Of a stretch of 64,000 bases of DNA, positions 15,910-24,149 are shown one piece after another. Source of the stretch: Crossiella sp. S99.2 (GTDB taxonomy: Bacteria; Actinomycetota; Actinomycetes; Mycobacteriales; Pseudonocardiaceae). Numbering within the stretch: position 1 is the first letter of the stretch; every line of letters begins with the position of its first letter. The notes beneath the pieces were generated by a model. It was given only the letters and a program-made list of their open reading frames with translations, was not told the DNA's origin and made no database searches. The stretch spans positions 34,160 through 98,159 of the forward strand of contig NZ_JALMDK010000024.1 of assembly GCF_023094165.1 (NCBI RefSeq), in the 5' to 3' direction. The translations under genes were made by a program, and so were the position numbers.

Positions 15910-17310
15910 ATGGACACCATCGGATCCCAGCCACCGCTCGTTACTCCAGACACGTGGGAGCAACGGGAGATGCGGGACGCCTTGGCAGCCCGGGACATCA
16001 GCACGGTGTACCGGCTTCTTCGCCGAGTGGGGGTGTCACAGCGCCAGATCGCGGCCAGCACCGGGCAGTCACAGTCAGAGGTGTCGGAGATCCTCAAGGG
16101 CCGCCAGGTCATGGCATATGACGTGCTTGCCCGGATCGCTGACGGGCTCCAAGTTCCGCGTGGCTACATGGGCCTCGCCTACGACGGAGCCACCGCAGTC
16201 CGGGTGGTCGGCATCGCCGACGACCCCTTGTCCGAGGAGGATGAGTCGGTGAAGCGGAGGAGGTTCCTTCAGCACGCCGCTTCGGTGACCATGGGGGTGG
16301 TGAGCATGCCCGGGGATCCCGGGCAGTGGATCACTTCCGTGGCACAGACCCCGGCCAGGGAGAAGATCGGCAAGACCGATGTGATGCAGGTCGAGGCCGC
16401 GACCAAGGCATTGCGCGCACTGGACTACCAGTACGGCGGCGGCACCTGCCGGGACGCGGTGATCGCCCAGCTGTCCTGGGCCGAGCAGCTGTTGCGCGCG
16501 GACGCGATCGACCCGGTGCGCCGCCGATTGCGGCTGGCCCTGGCCGATCTGCACAGCCTGGCCGGCTGGACCTCGTTCGACACCGGCATGCTGGACCCGG
16601 CGCGCAACCACTTCGGCAAGGCGCTGGAATACGCCAAGCAGTGCGAGAAGAACGACCTGGTGGCCAACATCCTGTACCGGATGGGCCGGGTCTACCTGCA
16701 CTACGACGAGCCCAACGACGCGCTCAAGCTGTTCCAGCTGGGCCAGCTCGCCGCGCAGGATTCCGGTTCCGCGCTGACGGTGGCCGTGCTGTGCGCCAAC
16801 GAAGCCTGGGCCTACGCGATGATGGGCATGCGCGAGCAGGCGATGAAGATGGTCGGCCGGACCAAGGACGAGTTCGCCCGCGCCGACTTCGACCACGCGC
16901 CGGAGTGGGTGCGCTTCTTCACCGTCAACGACCTGCACGGGATGATCGGCTCGGTGCACCACTCGCTGGCAGGCAACGACGACTTTCGGGCCAAGCACGC
17001 GCCGCTGGCAGTGGCCGAGCTGGTCAAGTGCACCCAGGGCTACGAGTCGGACATGAAGCGGACGCACGTGTTCGGGCTGAGCATGCTGGCGGCCAACCAC
17101 ATCCGCTCCGGCGATGTCGGCGAGGGCCTGCGAGTCGGCCGGGTCGCCTACTCCATGGGCGAGGGCGTGAACTCGGTCCGGGTGGCCGACCGCATGATCG
17201 ACATCCAGCAGGAATCGGAGCGGTACAAGCACATCGCCGAGGCCAAGGACCTGGCCGAGGAGGTCCGCCAGTTTCGGATTCGTACCGGATCCCCGCAGAA
17301 ACGACCATGA
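15910..17310 (+). CDS. XRE-type helix-turn-helix regulator with C-terminal TPR-like repeats
   Basis: 466 residues. An HTH lies at about residues 25-85: VSQRQIAASTGQSQSEVSEI followed by LKGRQVMAYDVLARIADGL. A linker with a KRRRFLQHAASVTMG segment follows, and residues ~155-455 are helical TPR-like repeats (for example SLAGWTSFDTGMLDPARNHF and LVANILYRMGRVYLHYDEPN). ATG start with AAGGGGG upstream. Such HTH-TPR proteins bind peptides or small signals; the ligand is unknown. One base separates it from the downstream kinase-like gene, so they form an operon. This architecture is common in antibiotic-producing actinomycetes. Confidence 0.88.
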   Translation: MDTIGSQPPLVTPDTWEQREMRDALAARDISTVYRLLRRVGVSQRQIAASTGQSQSEVSEILKGRQVMAYDVLARIADGLQVPRGYMGLAYDGATAVRVVGIADDPLSEEDESVKRRRFLQHAASVTMGVVSMPGDPGQWITSVAQTPAREKIGKTDVMQVEAATKALRALDYQYGGGTCRDAVIAQLSWAEQLLRADAIDPVRRRLRLALADLHSLAGWTSFDTGMLDPARNHFGKALEYAKQCEKNDLVANILYRMGRVYLHYDEPNDALKLFQLGQLAAQDSGSALTVAVLCANEAWAYAMMGMREQAMKMVGRTKDEFARADFDHAPEWVRFFTVNDLHGMIGSVHHSLAGNDDFRAKHAPLAVAELVKCTQGYESDMKRTHVFGLSMLAANHIRSGDVGEGLRVGRVAYSMGEGVNSVRVADRMIDIQQESERYKHIAEAKDLAEEVRQFRIRTGSPQKRP

Positions 17311-17311
17311 C

Positions 17312-18223
17312 GTGAACGTTCGGGTTCGCCCCGACGCGGACGGACGGTACAGCCGTGCCAAGCTCCGGACCGCCCTCGGGGAGATCTGCGACGCCGCCGG
17401 GCTGGACCCGGGCGGCGCGCGGCTGATCCGTTTTGTCAACAACGCGGTGTTCCACCTGCTGGCGCACCCGGTGGTGGTGCGCATCGTGCTGTCGCCCTCG
17501 CTGCGCTACCGGGCGGACAACGTGGTGCGCGCGGCGAGCTGGCTGGCCGAGCACGAGGTGCCCGCGGTCCGCCTGCTGCCGGGCGTGCCGCAGCCGCTGC
17601 ACGTCAACGGGCACGTGGCCACGCTCTGGCAGGCGGTGCCCGAGGTGGGGCAGGCCACCGGGCTGGAGCTGGCCCAGCTGCTCAAACGATTGCACGCACT
17701 GCCCGCACCCCCCGACCATCTCGCCAGGTGGGAACCGCTGGGCGATGTGCGGCGACGGCTGGCCGATGCCGAGGAGCTGGACCCGGAGGACCGCGAGTTC
17801 CTGGCCAACCGGTGCACCGAGCTGGAAGCCGAGCTGGCGGCGCTGGAGTACCACCTGCCGCAGGGCGTCATCCACGGCGACGCGCACGTGGGCAACGTGA
17901 TCAGCACGCCGATCGGCCCGCTGCTGTGCGACCTGGACTCGGTCTGCTTCGGCCCGCGCGAGTGGGACCTGACCCCGCTGGCCGTGGGCAAGCTGCGCTT
18001 CCGGCACACGGGTGACCGGTATCGGCAACTCTCCAGGGCTTATGGCTTCGATGTCACGAAGTGGCCAGGCTTCCCGGTGCTACGCCAGGTGCGCGAGCTG
18101 AAGCTGACCACCGGCGTCCTTTCGATCCTGCGCAGTAACCCGGATGTACGAACGGAGCTGGCCAAACGGCTGCAGTCCTTCCGTTCGGGTGACACCCGGG
18201 CCCGCTGGACCCCGCATCGTTGA
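17312..18223 (+). CDS. Aminoglycoside phosphotransferase (APH)-fold kinase
   Basis: 303 residues. The APH catalytic loop is VIHGDAHVGNVIS, with the catalytic Asp and metal-binding Asn, and the metal Asp follows in PLLCDLDSVCFGPREWDL. The N-lobe includes RLIRFVNNAVFHL in place of a glycine-rich loop and VVVRIVLSPS. APH-fold proteins phosphorylate antibiotics, sugars, choline or proteins; nothing here fixes the substrate. The GTG at 17312 is one base after the regulator stop, so expression is coupled. Linked function with the HTH-TPR protein is likely. Confidence 0.85.
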   Translation: MNVRVRPDADGRYSRAKLRTALGEICDAAGLDPGGARLIRFVNNAVFHLLAHPVVVRIVLSPSLRYRADNVVRAASWLAEHEVPAVRLLPGVPQPLHVNGHVATLWQAVPEVGQATGLELAQLLKRLHALPAPPDHLARWEPLGDVRRRLADAEELDPEDREFLANRCTELEAELAALEYHLPQGVIHGDAHVGNVISTPIGPLLCDLDSVCFGPREWDLTPLAVGKLRFRHTGDRYRQLSRAYGFDVTKWPGFPVLRQVRELKLTTGVLSILRSNPDVRTELAKRLQSFRSGDTRARWTPHR

Positions 18224-18431
18224 CCCGAACGGCCGCGTCACCTGGCACCTGCTGGGGTATACAGCTCGCCGCGATCCTCCTTCAGAATGAGTCGATCGGT
18301 AACGCAATCCTTCTCTAGGACGACATAAGGACGTCAACGGAACGTCAAGACTCTCAGTGTGGTCACTCTGGGTGGCAGCGATGTTCGTTCTGCGAACTCT
18401 TGCTGGGTGCGATCGCGAAGGGCGGAGAAAC

Positions 18432-18734
18432 GTGTTGAGCTTCTCCACAAAAAGCAAGGCGCGTCTGCGCGGCCGGAAGGCCCTGCGAGCCGCGGAGATG
18501 TTGGATGAGGTCGTCGACAGCCAGCTTCCGTTGGTGACCGAGCTGTCCGAGACCAGTCGTCGGCGTTCGGCCGACTACCTGTCCGAGCTGGTGATGCTCG
18601 CGCAGGACTACCGCCACTACGCGGCAGGCTGGATCGACCATGAGGAACTCCAGCGCCGGGGCAACGCCGCGGTGGCCAGGCTGGAACAGCTCAGCCAGGA
18701 GCGCCGGGCCGCCGCGCTCACCGAACAGGAATGA
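18432..18734 (+). CDS. Small hypothetical helical protein, about 100 residues
   Basis: I do not recognise the family. From the GTG at 18432 (GGCGGAG upstream) the protein is basic at its N-terminus (STKSKARLRGRKALRAAEML) and otherwise helical with many Arg, Glu and Leu. Its C-terminus (LEQLSQERRAAALTEQE) could form a coiled coil. It has no membrane segment. The open frame extends upstream to 18357, but that part is Cys/Trp-rich and less convincing. About 200 bp of apparently non-coding sequence precede it, including a direct repeat ACGTCAA at 18331 and 18342. Confidence 0.6.
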   Translation: MLSFSTKSKARLRGRKALRAAEMLDEVVDSQLPLVTELSETSRRRSADYLSELVMLAQDYRHYAAGWIDHEELQRRGNAAVARLEQLSQERRAAALTEQE

Positions 18735-18757
18735 CGTCGCGCTGGAACTGACATGAC

Positions 18758-19768
18758 CTAGCTGAGCGAGGCCCTGGCCAAGGCCGCGGCCAGGCCGATC
18801 GCCAGCGCCATCACCAGCAGTTCCAGCGAGATCCACAGGGTCACCGGGGCCGCCCGGTGGCGAATGATCGCGGGCATCAGCCGGAACCGCAGCCAGCCGC
18901 CGAGTCCGGCGAGCACCAGCAGCGCGGCCGTCTTGGTCAGCACCACCCAGCCGTAACCGGTGCCGAACAGGGCGGCCGCCCAGCTGATCCCTGGGCGGCC
19001 GGTGAGCTGGACGACGGCGTTGACCACGCCGCTGACCGCGACCGCCCCCAGGCAGACGGTGCCGATCGCGGCGAACCGCGGCAGCGCCTCGGCCAGCAGG
19101 CCGCGATGCGGCACGACCAGGAAGAACATCGCGCCCAGGCCGCCGGCCCAGCCCGCCGCGGCCATCACGTGCACGCTCATCGACAGCAGTGCCAGCTCGT
19201 GGTTGGCCGCGGACGCGGAGTGCCCGGTGAGGGCGAGCGGGATCTGGCCGAGCATGGCCACCAGCACCGGCAGCTCGGCAGGCGGCCGGGGACCCGCGCG
19301 CAGGCCGAGGCCGTGCAGCACGGTGTAGCCCAGTGCGCAGGCGGCGGCGACCAGCAAGGCCCGGCCGGCGCCGACGGTGGCCGCGTAGTCCAGCAGCGCG
19401 GCGCCGTCCAGGCCGAGTCCGGCCGGGGCGAGTTCGGCGGCCTGCACCCAGAGCAGCAGCACCGCGGCCATCGCCCAGACCGCGCCGAGCACCAGGCCGA
19501 TCCGGTGCGCCCGGACCAGCACCGGCCGGGTCCGGGTGGTCCGCCCGCCGCGCAGCAGCAACGGCAGCATGGCCAGTCCGACCGCGGCCACCGCACCCAC
19601 GTCCACGGCCAGCCGCAACGCGGGCAGACCCAGCCGGACCACCGCTCCCGGTGCTGGCACCCCGGGCGCCGGGGCGGCCGCGGTGAGCAGGGAACCGATC
19701 GTGGTTCCGACTGCCGCGGTCGCCGCCAGCCCGAGGAGCAGCGGGATGGTGGTCCGGCTTGTGGTCAT
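18758..19768 (-). CDS. copD: CopD-family copper membrane protein
   Basis: 336 residues, about 8-9 membrane segments. The CopD domain (roughly residues 180-330) contains GHSASAANHELALLSMSVHV, whose His residues in the membrane are typical of copper-handling CopD proteins, and GYGWVVLTKTAALLVLAGL. The ATG at 19766-19768 overlaps the copC stop (ATGA). CopD is thought to move copper across the membrane with periplasmic/extracellular CopC. It is the last gene of the YcnI-CopC-CopD operon. Confidence 0.88.
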   Translation of the reverse strand: MTTSRTTIPLLLGLAATAAVGTTIGSLLTAAAPAPGVPAPGAVVRLGLPALRLAVDVGAVAAVGLAMLPLLLRGGRTTRTRPVLVRAHRIGLVLGAVWAMAAVLLLWVQAAELAPAGLGLDGAALLDYAATVGAGRALLVAAACALGYTVLHGLGLRAGPRPPAELPVLVAMLGQIPLALTGHSASAANHELALLSMSVHVMAAAGWAGGLGAMFFLVVPHRGLLAEALPRFAAIGTVCLGAVAVSGVVNAVVQLTGRPGISWAAALFGTGYGWVVLTKTAALLVLAGLGGWLRFRLMPAIIRHRAAPVTLWISLELLVMALAIGLAAALARASLS

Positions 19769-20304
19769 GCCTTCTTGGTGGGTTTCGCCAGCACCAGGGC
19801 TACCGCCACCCCGGCGATGAGCAGCACGGCCGCGCCGACGATCCACAGCCACACCGGTGTGCCGGTCGAGCCCTCGGCCTGGGCGGTGGTGCTGCCCTCG
19901 GCCTGTGGGCTCAATGTCGCCGTGGTCGGGGTGCCGTTACCGGCCTTGGTCAGGGTGAACGGGACCGCGCCGGTCACCGGGTGCCCGTCCGCGGACAGGA
20001 TCCGGTAGCCGATGGTGTAGTCCCCGGCCGGGCCCAGCGGCAGCAGCGCCGCGGTGACCACCGAGCCGGACACCTTGGGTGTGCCGCCCTCCCAGCGGGT
20101 GCCGTTCGGCCCGGTCACGGTGATCGTGTTGAAGCCGTCCTGCACCTCCTGGTCGAACTTCAGCATCACCTCCGCCGGACCGGCCTCCACCTGGGACTTG
20201 GCCTTGGGGTTGCTGTCGGAGAGCACGTTGTGCGCGAAGGCGGGGGCCGCCGAACCGAGCAGGGCGGCCCCGGCGATCACCAGGGTGGCGAGCAGGCGCC
20301 TCAT
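19765..20304 (-). CDS. copC: CopC-domain copper-binding protein with signal peptide and C-terminal anchor
   Basis: 179 residues. A signal peptide (LLATLVIAGAALLGSAAPAFA) ends just before AHNVL, placing a copper-ligand His at the mature N-terminus. The CopC beta-sandwich follows with LKFDQEVQDGF and SADGHPVTGAVPF, whose His is the second expected ligand. A Thr/Ser/Ala-rich linker leads to one membrane anchor (VWLWIVGAAVLLIAGVAVAL) and a KPTKK tail. It overlaps the YcnI-like gene upstream and copD downstream by ATGA. Likely role: extracytoplasmic copper binding and delivery. Confidence 0.92.
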   Translation of the reverse strand: MRRLLATLVIAGAALLGSAAPAFAHNVLSDSNPKAKSQVEAGPAEVMLKFDQEVQDGFNTITVTGPNGTRWEGGTPKVSGSVVTAALLPLGPAGDYTIGYRILSADGHPVTGAVPFTLTKAGNGTPTTATLSPQAEGSTTAQAEGSTGTPVWLWIVGAAVLLIAGVAVALVLAKPTKKA

Positions 20305-21020
20305 GCGGCCGACCGCCTGCCCCGGAGGATCGCGCCCACGCCGAAGCCGAGGCCGAGCGCGCCCACGGCCAGGCCGGCGCCGCCGAGCCAGCGGGCCGCG
20401 GTGTCGGTGCCCGCGGCGGCCGCGTCCTTGTGCCCGTCGGTCTTGGCCACGGCGCTGGCCGTGGCGGCCCCGCCGTGGCCGTGCGCGTCACCGGCGGCGG
20501 CGGTCAGCTTCAGCGCCGGCGCCGGGTGGTCCGGCTCCTGGCCGTTGGCCGCGGGCGGGGCGTCCCACTTCACGACCTTGCCGTCGTCGTAGGTCTGGGT
20601 GGCGGGCAGCAGCAGCTGGTCGGTGTTGGTGGGCAGCTTGCCGAGGGAGACCTCGAACTCGGCGAACTCGTCCGGGTTGATCCGCACGCCCTGATCCGCC
20701 TGCCAGGTGATCGTGCTGACCACGTCCTTCTCGCCGTTCTTCACCTTGGTCACCGACGCCTTCCAGCCGGGCACGGCCTTGGTGCGCACCGAGGTGAGCG
20801 GGAAGTCCTTGGGCAGGTTGACCTCAAGCTTCACCGTGCCCGCGGTCGCGGACTCGTTGGGCACCCGGAAGGCGACCTTGGTGTAGCTGCCCTTGGCGGC
20901 CTCGCCGGGCTGGACGCTGACGTGGGCCGAGGCCAGGCCCGCGGTGACCAGGGCCGCGGCCGAGGTCAAGGTCACGATCGCGCCTGCGCGCAGCAGGGCG
21001 CGGTGTCGGGAAGTCGACAT
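20301..21020 (-). CDS. YcnI-like (DUF1775) copper-associated membrane-anchored protein
   Basis: 239 residues. A Sec signal ends at TAGLASAHVSV, leaving an N-terminal His as in YcnI proteins, which bind copper through that His and a conserved Trp. The DUF1775 domain follows (VAFRVPNESATAGTVKLEVN; VPGWKASVTK with a candidate Trp ligand). A His/Ala-rich linker (DAHGHGGAATAS) and one C-terminal membrane segment end the protein. The ATG at 21018-21020 starts the signal peptide. First gene of the YcnI-CopC-CopD operon; copper uptake or homeostasis is the probable role. Confidence 0.9.
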   Translation of the reverse strand: MSTSRHRALLRAGAIVTLTSAAALVTAGLASAHVSVQPGEAAKGSYTKVAFRVPNESATAGTVKLEVNLPKDFPLTSVRTKAVPGWKASVTKVKNGEKDVVSTITWQADQGVRINPDEFAEFEVSLGKLPTNTDQLLLPATQTYDDGKVVKWDAPPAANGQEPDHPAPALKLTAAAGDAHGHGGAATASAVAKTDGHKDAAAAGTDTAARWLGGAGLAVGALGLGFGVGAILRGRRSAA

Positions 21021-21061
21021 ATCTCCTGATTTCTTCACTGCTGTGGGGAGGGTGGGCTGCC

Positions 21062-21547
21062 TTAACTGGAGAACGCGGGCGGTCCGCGCCGGGTTCGGAG
21101 GCGGCTCAACAGCAGTTCGAGCAGGAGCGGAGCCGGACCGCCGAGGATGGCGAGCCGGGGGGAGGTGGACACGGGCAGCGGGACCGGTCGGCGGCGCGCC
21201 ACCACCCCGAGGGCGGCGAACAGCGCGAACAACGCGGACTCGGCGTTGACCAGCAGGAACGCCGTAGCGAGGGCAGCAAGGACGTGCGCCAGGGTCATCA
21301 GCGCCGGATCGGCGAGGCCGGGGCCGGCGTGGCCGTGTTCGGTGAGGTCGAAGAGCACGTGTTGCACGCACTGGGCCAGGCCGAGGACGAGCAGGATACC
21401 GGGCAAGCCACGGCGGCGGCCGGCCAGCGCAGTGCCCGCGGCGGCCACAATCAGGGTGAGCAACACGGTCAGCACACCGTCGTCGACCTGACCGCCCGCC
21501 AGGCCGTGCGCGGCTCCGCTGAGCGCGGAACTGCACAAAGCGAGCAC
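21062..21547 (-). CDS. Hypothetical integral membrane protein, about 161 residues
   Basis: The protein is very hydrophobic, with about four membrane segments (for example VLTVLLTLIVAAAGTALAG and LAHVLAALATAFLLVNAESA) and a basic C-terminus. Its His residues and position upstream of the YcnI-CopC-CopD genes, 41 bp before them on the same strand, suggest membership of the copper operon, but I do not know the family. I prefer the GTG at 21545-21547 because AGGGG lies 4 bp upstream; the open frame extends to a GTG at 21601, which would put the hairpin at 21559-21580 inside the gene. Confidence 0.65.
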   Translation of the reverse strand: MLALCSSALSGAAHGLAGGQVDDGVLTVLLTLIVAAAGTALAGRRRGLPGILLVLGLAQCVQHVLFDLTEHGHAGPGLADPALMTLAHVLAALATAFLLVNAESALFALFAALGVVARRRPVPLPVSTSPRLAILGGPAPLLLELLLSRLRTRRGPPAFSS

Positions 21548-21558
21548 ACTGCCCCTGA

Positions 21559-21580
21559 GTACGCGGACTGCTCCGCGTAC
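21559..21580. other. Hairpin (GTACGCGGA/TCCGCGTAC) in front of the copper operon
   Basis: A perfect 9-bp inverted repeat with a 4-nt loop lies just upstream of the proposed ribosome-binding site at 21552-21556. It could be an operator or a leader hairpin. If the GTG at 21601 is the true start, it is coding. Confidence 0.5.
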
Positions 21581-21665
21581 CGGGTCCAGGGTTGTGCGCA
21601 CCAGGAGAGCGTACGGCGCAGCGCAATGTCACTACTTCGCTACAGAATGCGGCACAGGTTTACGG

Positions 21666-21686
21666 CGTTACTCCGAACGGGTAACG
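21666..21686. promoter_or_regulatory. Inverted repeat upstream of the osmoprotectant operon
   Basis: CGTTAC and GTAACG are 6-bp arms separated by 9 bp, about 70 bp before the BCCT gene. This is a candidate regulator site; no regulator gene is adjacent. Confidence 0.3.
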
Positions 21687-21753
21687 GTGAAACGCAGGAA
21701 TCGGTAGCCGTTCCCGTTCGTGAAGGAGGAGGCGCTCTCGGGCGCCGAACACC

Positions 21754-23505
21754 GTGACGACTGACGACCACCTCACCTCGGGTCCCGCTGCTACTGGTGG
21801 TACCCCGGTCAACCCTGATCAATCCACCCAACTTCCCGGCGAGCCACTCGCCGAACGCCCGGCCCGGCTCGACCCGGTGGTCTTCGGGGTCGCCGCGGTC
21901 ATCGCGCTGGCCTTCATCGCCTGGGGCGTTGCCGACAGCCAGGGCCTGGGCAGCGCGGCCAAGGCGGCGCTGAACTGGCTCATCACCAACGCCGGCTGGG
22001 CCTTCGTGCTGGCCGCCTCCGGTTTTGTGGTGTTCGCGCTGTGGCTGGCGGCCAGCCGCTACGGCAAGATCCCGCTCGGCCAGGACGGTGAGGAACCGGA
22101 GTTCCGGACCTCCTCCTGGGTGGCCATGATGTTCAGCGCGGGCATGGGCATCGGCCTGATGTTCTACGGGGTCAGCGAGCCGCTGGCGCACTTCGTCAAA
22201 CCGCCGCCGGGCACGGTCGCCCCGGCCACCGACGAAGCCCTTGAGACCGCGATGTCCACCACTCTGTTCCACTGGACCGTGCACCCGTGGGCGATCTACG
22301 CGGTGGTCGGCCTGGCCATCGCCTACGGCAGCTTCCGGCGTGGCAGGCGTCAGCTGATCAGCGCGGTGTTCGCCCCGCTGTTCGGCCGCCGCCAAGCCGA
22401 GGGGCCGCTGGGCAAGACCATCGACATCCTGGCCATCTTCGCCACCCTGTTCGGCTCGGCCACCTCGCTCGGCCTTGGCGCGCTGCAGATCGGGCGCGGC
22501 ATGCACGAGGTGGGCTGGCTGGGCCAGGCGGGCACCACCCTGCTGGTGGTGATCATCGTGGTGCTGACCATCGCGTTCATCGCCTCGGCGGTCTCCGGCG
22601 TGGCCAAGGGCATCCAGTGGCTGTCCAACATCAACATGGTGCTGGCGGGCGTGCTCGCGCTGTTCCTGTTCGTGGTCGGCCCGACCGTGCTGATCCTCAA
22701 CCTGGTGCCCACCTCGATCGGCCACTACTTCGCCGACCTGGCGGAGATGTCCGCGCGCACCGCCGCGACCGGCGGCGACGCGATGAACACCTGGCTGACC
22801 GGGTGGACGGTCTTCTACTGGGCCTGGTGGATCTCCTGGACGCCGTTCGTGGGCATGTTCGTGGCCCGGATCAGCCGCGGCCGCACCATCCGGCAGTTCA
22901 TCACCGGCGTGATCCTGGTGCCCAGCCTGGTCAGCCTGGTGTGGTTCTCCGTGCTCGGCGGCACCGCGCTCAACCTGCAGCGCAACGGGGTCGACCTGGC
23001 GGGCGCGGCCGGGCAGGAAGCCCAGCTTTTCGGCGTGCTCAAACAGTTCCCGCTGGCCGGGGTGGCCAGTGTGATCGTGATGCTGCTGGTGGCGATCTTC
23101 TTCGTCTCCGGCGCGGACGCGGCCTCGATCGTGATGGGCACGCTGTCCCAGCGCGGGTCGATCGCGCCGAAGAAATCCGTGGTGATCTTCTGGGGCGCGC
23201 TGACCGGCGCGGTGGCCGCGGTGATGCTCACCGTGGGCGGGCAGAACGCGCTCAGCGGGCTGCAACAACTCACCATCATCGCCGCGGTGCCCTTCACCGT
23301 GGTCATGGTGCTGATGTGCGTCTCGCTGGCCAAGGACCTGCGGCAGGACCCGATGATCCGGCGGGAGAACAAGGGCGTCGAGGTGGTCGAGGCCGCGGTG
23401 ATCAGCGGCACCGAGCAGTACGGCCATGACTTCCAGCTGGAGGTCAGCCCTGGCAACGGAAACGGCAACGGTCACGACGACACCCCGGTGAGCGGCAAGC
23501 CGTGA
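21754..23505 (+). CDS. BCCT-family betaine/choline/carnitine transporter
   Basis: 583 residues, 12 membrane segments after a ~45-residue polar N-terminus. The BCCT signatures are clear: FYWAWWISWTPFVGMFVARI followed by SRGRTIRQF in TM8, MMFSAGMGIGLMFYGVSEP, and FFVSGADAASIVMG. These carriers import glycine betaine, choline or related solutes with Na+ or H+. The C-terminus is Gly/Asn-rich. GTG start; GGAGGAGG lies about 22 bp upstream, farther than usual. The stop overlaps the next gene (GTGA), so the BCCT carrier is made together with an ABC importer for the same kind of solute. Confidence 0.94.
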   Translation: MTTDDHLTSGPAATGGTPVNPDQSTQLPGEPLAERPARLDPVVFGVAAVIALAFIAWGVADSQGLGSAAKAALNWLITNAGWAFVLAASGFVVFALWLAASRYGKIPLGQDGEEPEFRTSSWVAMMFSAGMGIGLMFYGVSEPLAHFVKPPPGTVAPATDEALETAMSTTLFHWTVHPWAIYAVVGLAIAYGSFRRGRRQLISAVFAPLFGRRQAEGPLGKTIDILAIFATLFGSATSLGLGALQIGRGMHEVGWLGQAGTTLLVVIIVVLTIAFIASAVSGVAKGIQWLSNINMVLAGVLALFLFVVGPTVLILNLVPTSIGHYFADLAEMSARTAATGGDAMNTWLTGWTVFYWAWWISWTPFVGMFVARISRGRTIRQFITGVILVPSLVSLVWFSVLGGTALNLQRNGVDLAGAAGQEAQLFGVLKQFPLAGVASVIVMLLVAIFFVSGADAASIVMGTLSQRGSIAPKKSVVIFWGALTGAVAAVMLTVGGQNALSGLQQLTIIAAVPFTVVMVLMCVSLAKDLRQDPMIRRENKGVEVVEAAVISGTEQYGHDFQLEVSPGNGNGNGHDDTPVSGKP

Positions 23506-24149
23506 GTTTCTGGGAGTTCGTCACCGCCCGCTGGGAGTCGCTGCTGCTGGACTCCTCGCTGCACGCGAGCGTGGTGGTGCAGTGCACGCTGATCGCCACC
23601 GCGCTCGGCGTGCTGCTCGGGGTGGCGGTGTATCACAGCCGGCTGGGCTCGGCCATCGCCACCGCGCTGACCAGCGCGATCCTCACCATCCCGTCCTTCG
23701 CGCTGCTCGGGTTGCTGATCCCGGTGCTGGGCCTTGGCGTGGCGCCGACGGTGACCGCGCTGGTGCTGTACGCGCTGCTGCCGATCGTGCGCAACACCAT
23801 CGTCGGCATGTCCGGGGTGGACCCGGCGGTGGTGGACGCGGCCCGTGGCATCGGGATGGCCCGGTGGCGGGTGCTCACCCTGGTCGAGCTGCGGCTGGCC
23901 TGGCCGACCATCCTCACCGGCATGCGGGTCAGCGCCCAGCTGCTGATGGGCATCGCCGCGATCGCCGCCTACGCCAAGGGCCCCGGCCTGGGCAACCTCA
24001 TCTTCAGCGGGCTGACCAGGGTGGGCAGCGCGAACGCGATCAACTCGGCGCTGGCCGGGACACTGGGCGTCATCGTGCTGGCGCTGCTGCTCGACGGCGT
24101 GTTCCTGATCATCGGCCGGCTGACCACCTCCAGGGGGATCCGTGTCTGA
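23502..24149 (+). CDS. Osmoprotectant ABC transporter permease (OpuCB/ProW type), first
   Basis: 215 residues with 5-6 membrane segments. The permease EAA loop reads VDAARGIGMARWRVLTLVEL before a Leu/Trp-rich segment; ILTIPSFALLGLLIPVLGLG is typical of OpuC permeases. It overlaps the BCCT gene (GTGA) and the ATPase gene by 8 bp. It forms the membrane channel with the second permease at 25290. Confidence 0.92.
   Translation: MSFWEFVTARWESLLLDSSLHASVVVQCTLIATALGVLLGVAVYHSRLGSAIATALTSAILTIPSFALLGLLIPVLGLGVAPTVTALVLYALLPIVRNTIVGMSGVDPAVVDAARGIGMARWRVLTLVELRLAWPTILTGMRVSAQLLMGIAAIAAYAKGPGLGNLIFSGLTRVGSANAINSALAGTLGVIVLALLLDGVFLIIGRLTTSRGIRV

Noticed and set aside
20301..21632. 443-residue version of the YcnI-like protein
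   Set aside because: The sequence before MSTSRHRALLRAG is shadow of the adjacent membrane gene; the signal peptide begins at 21020.
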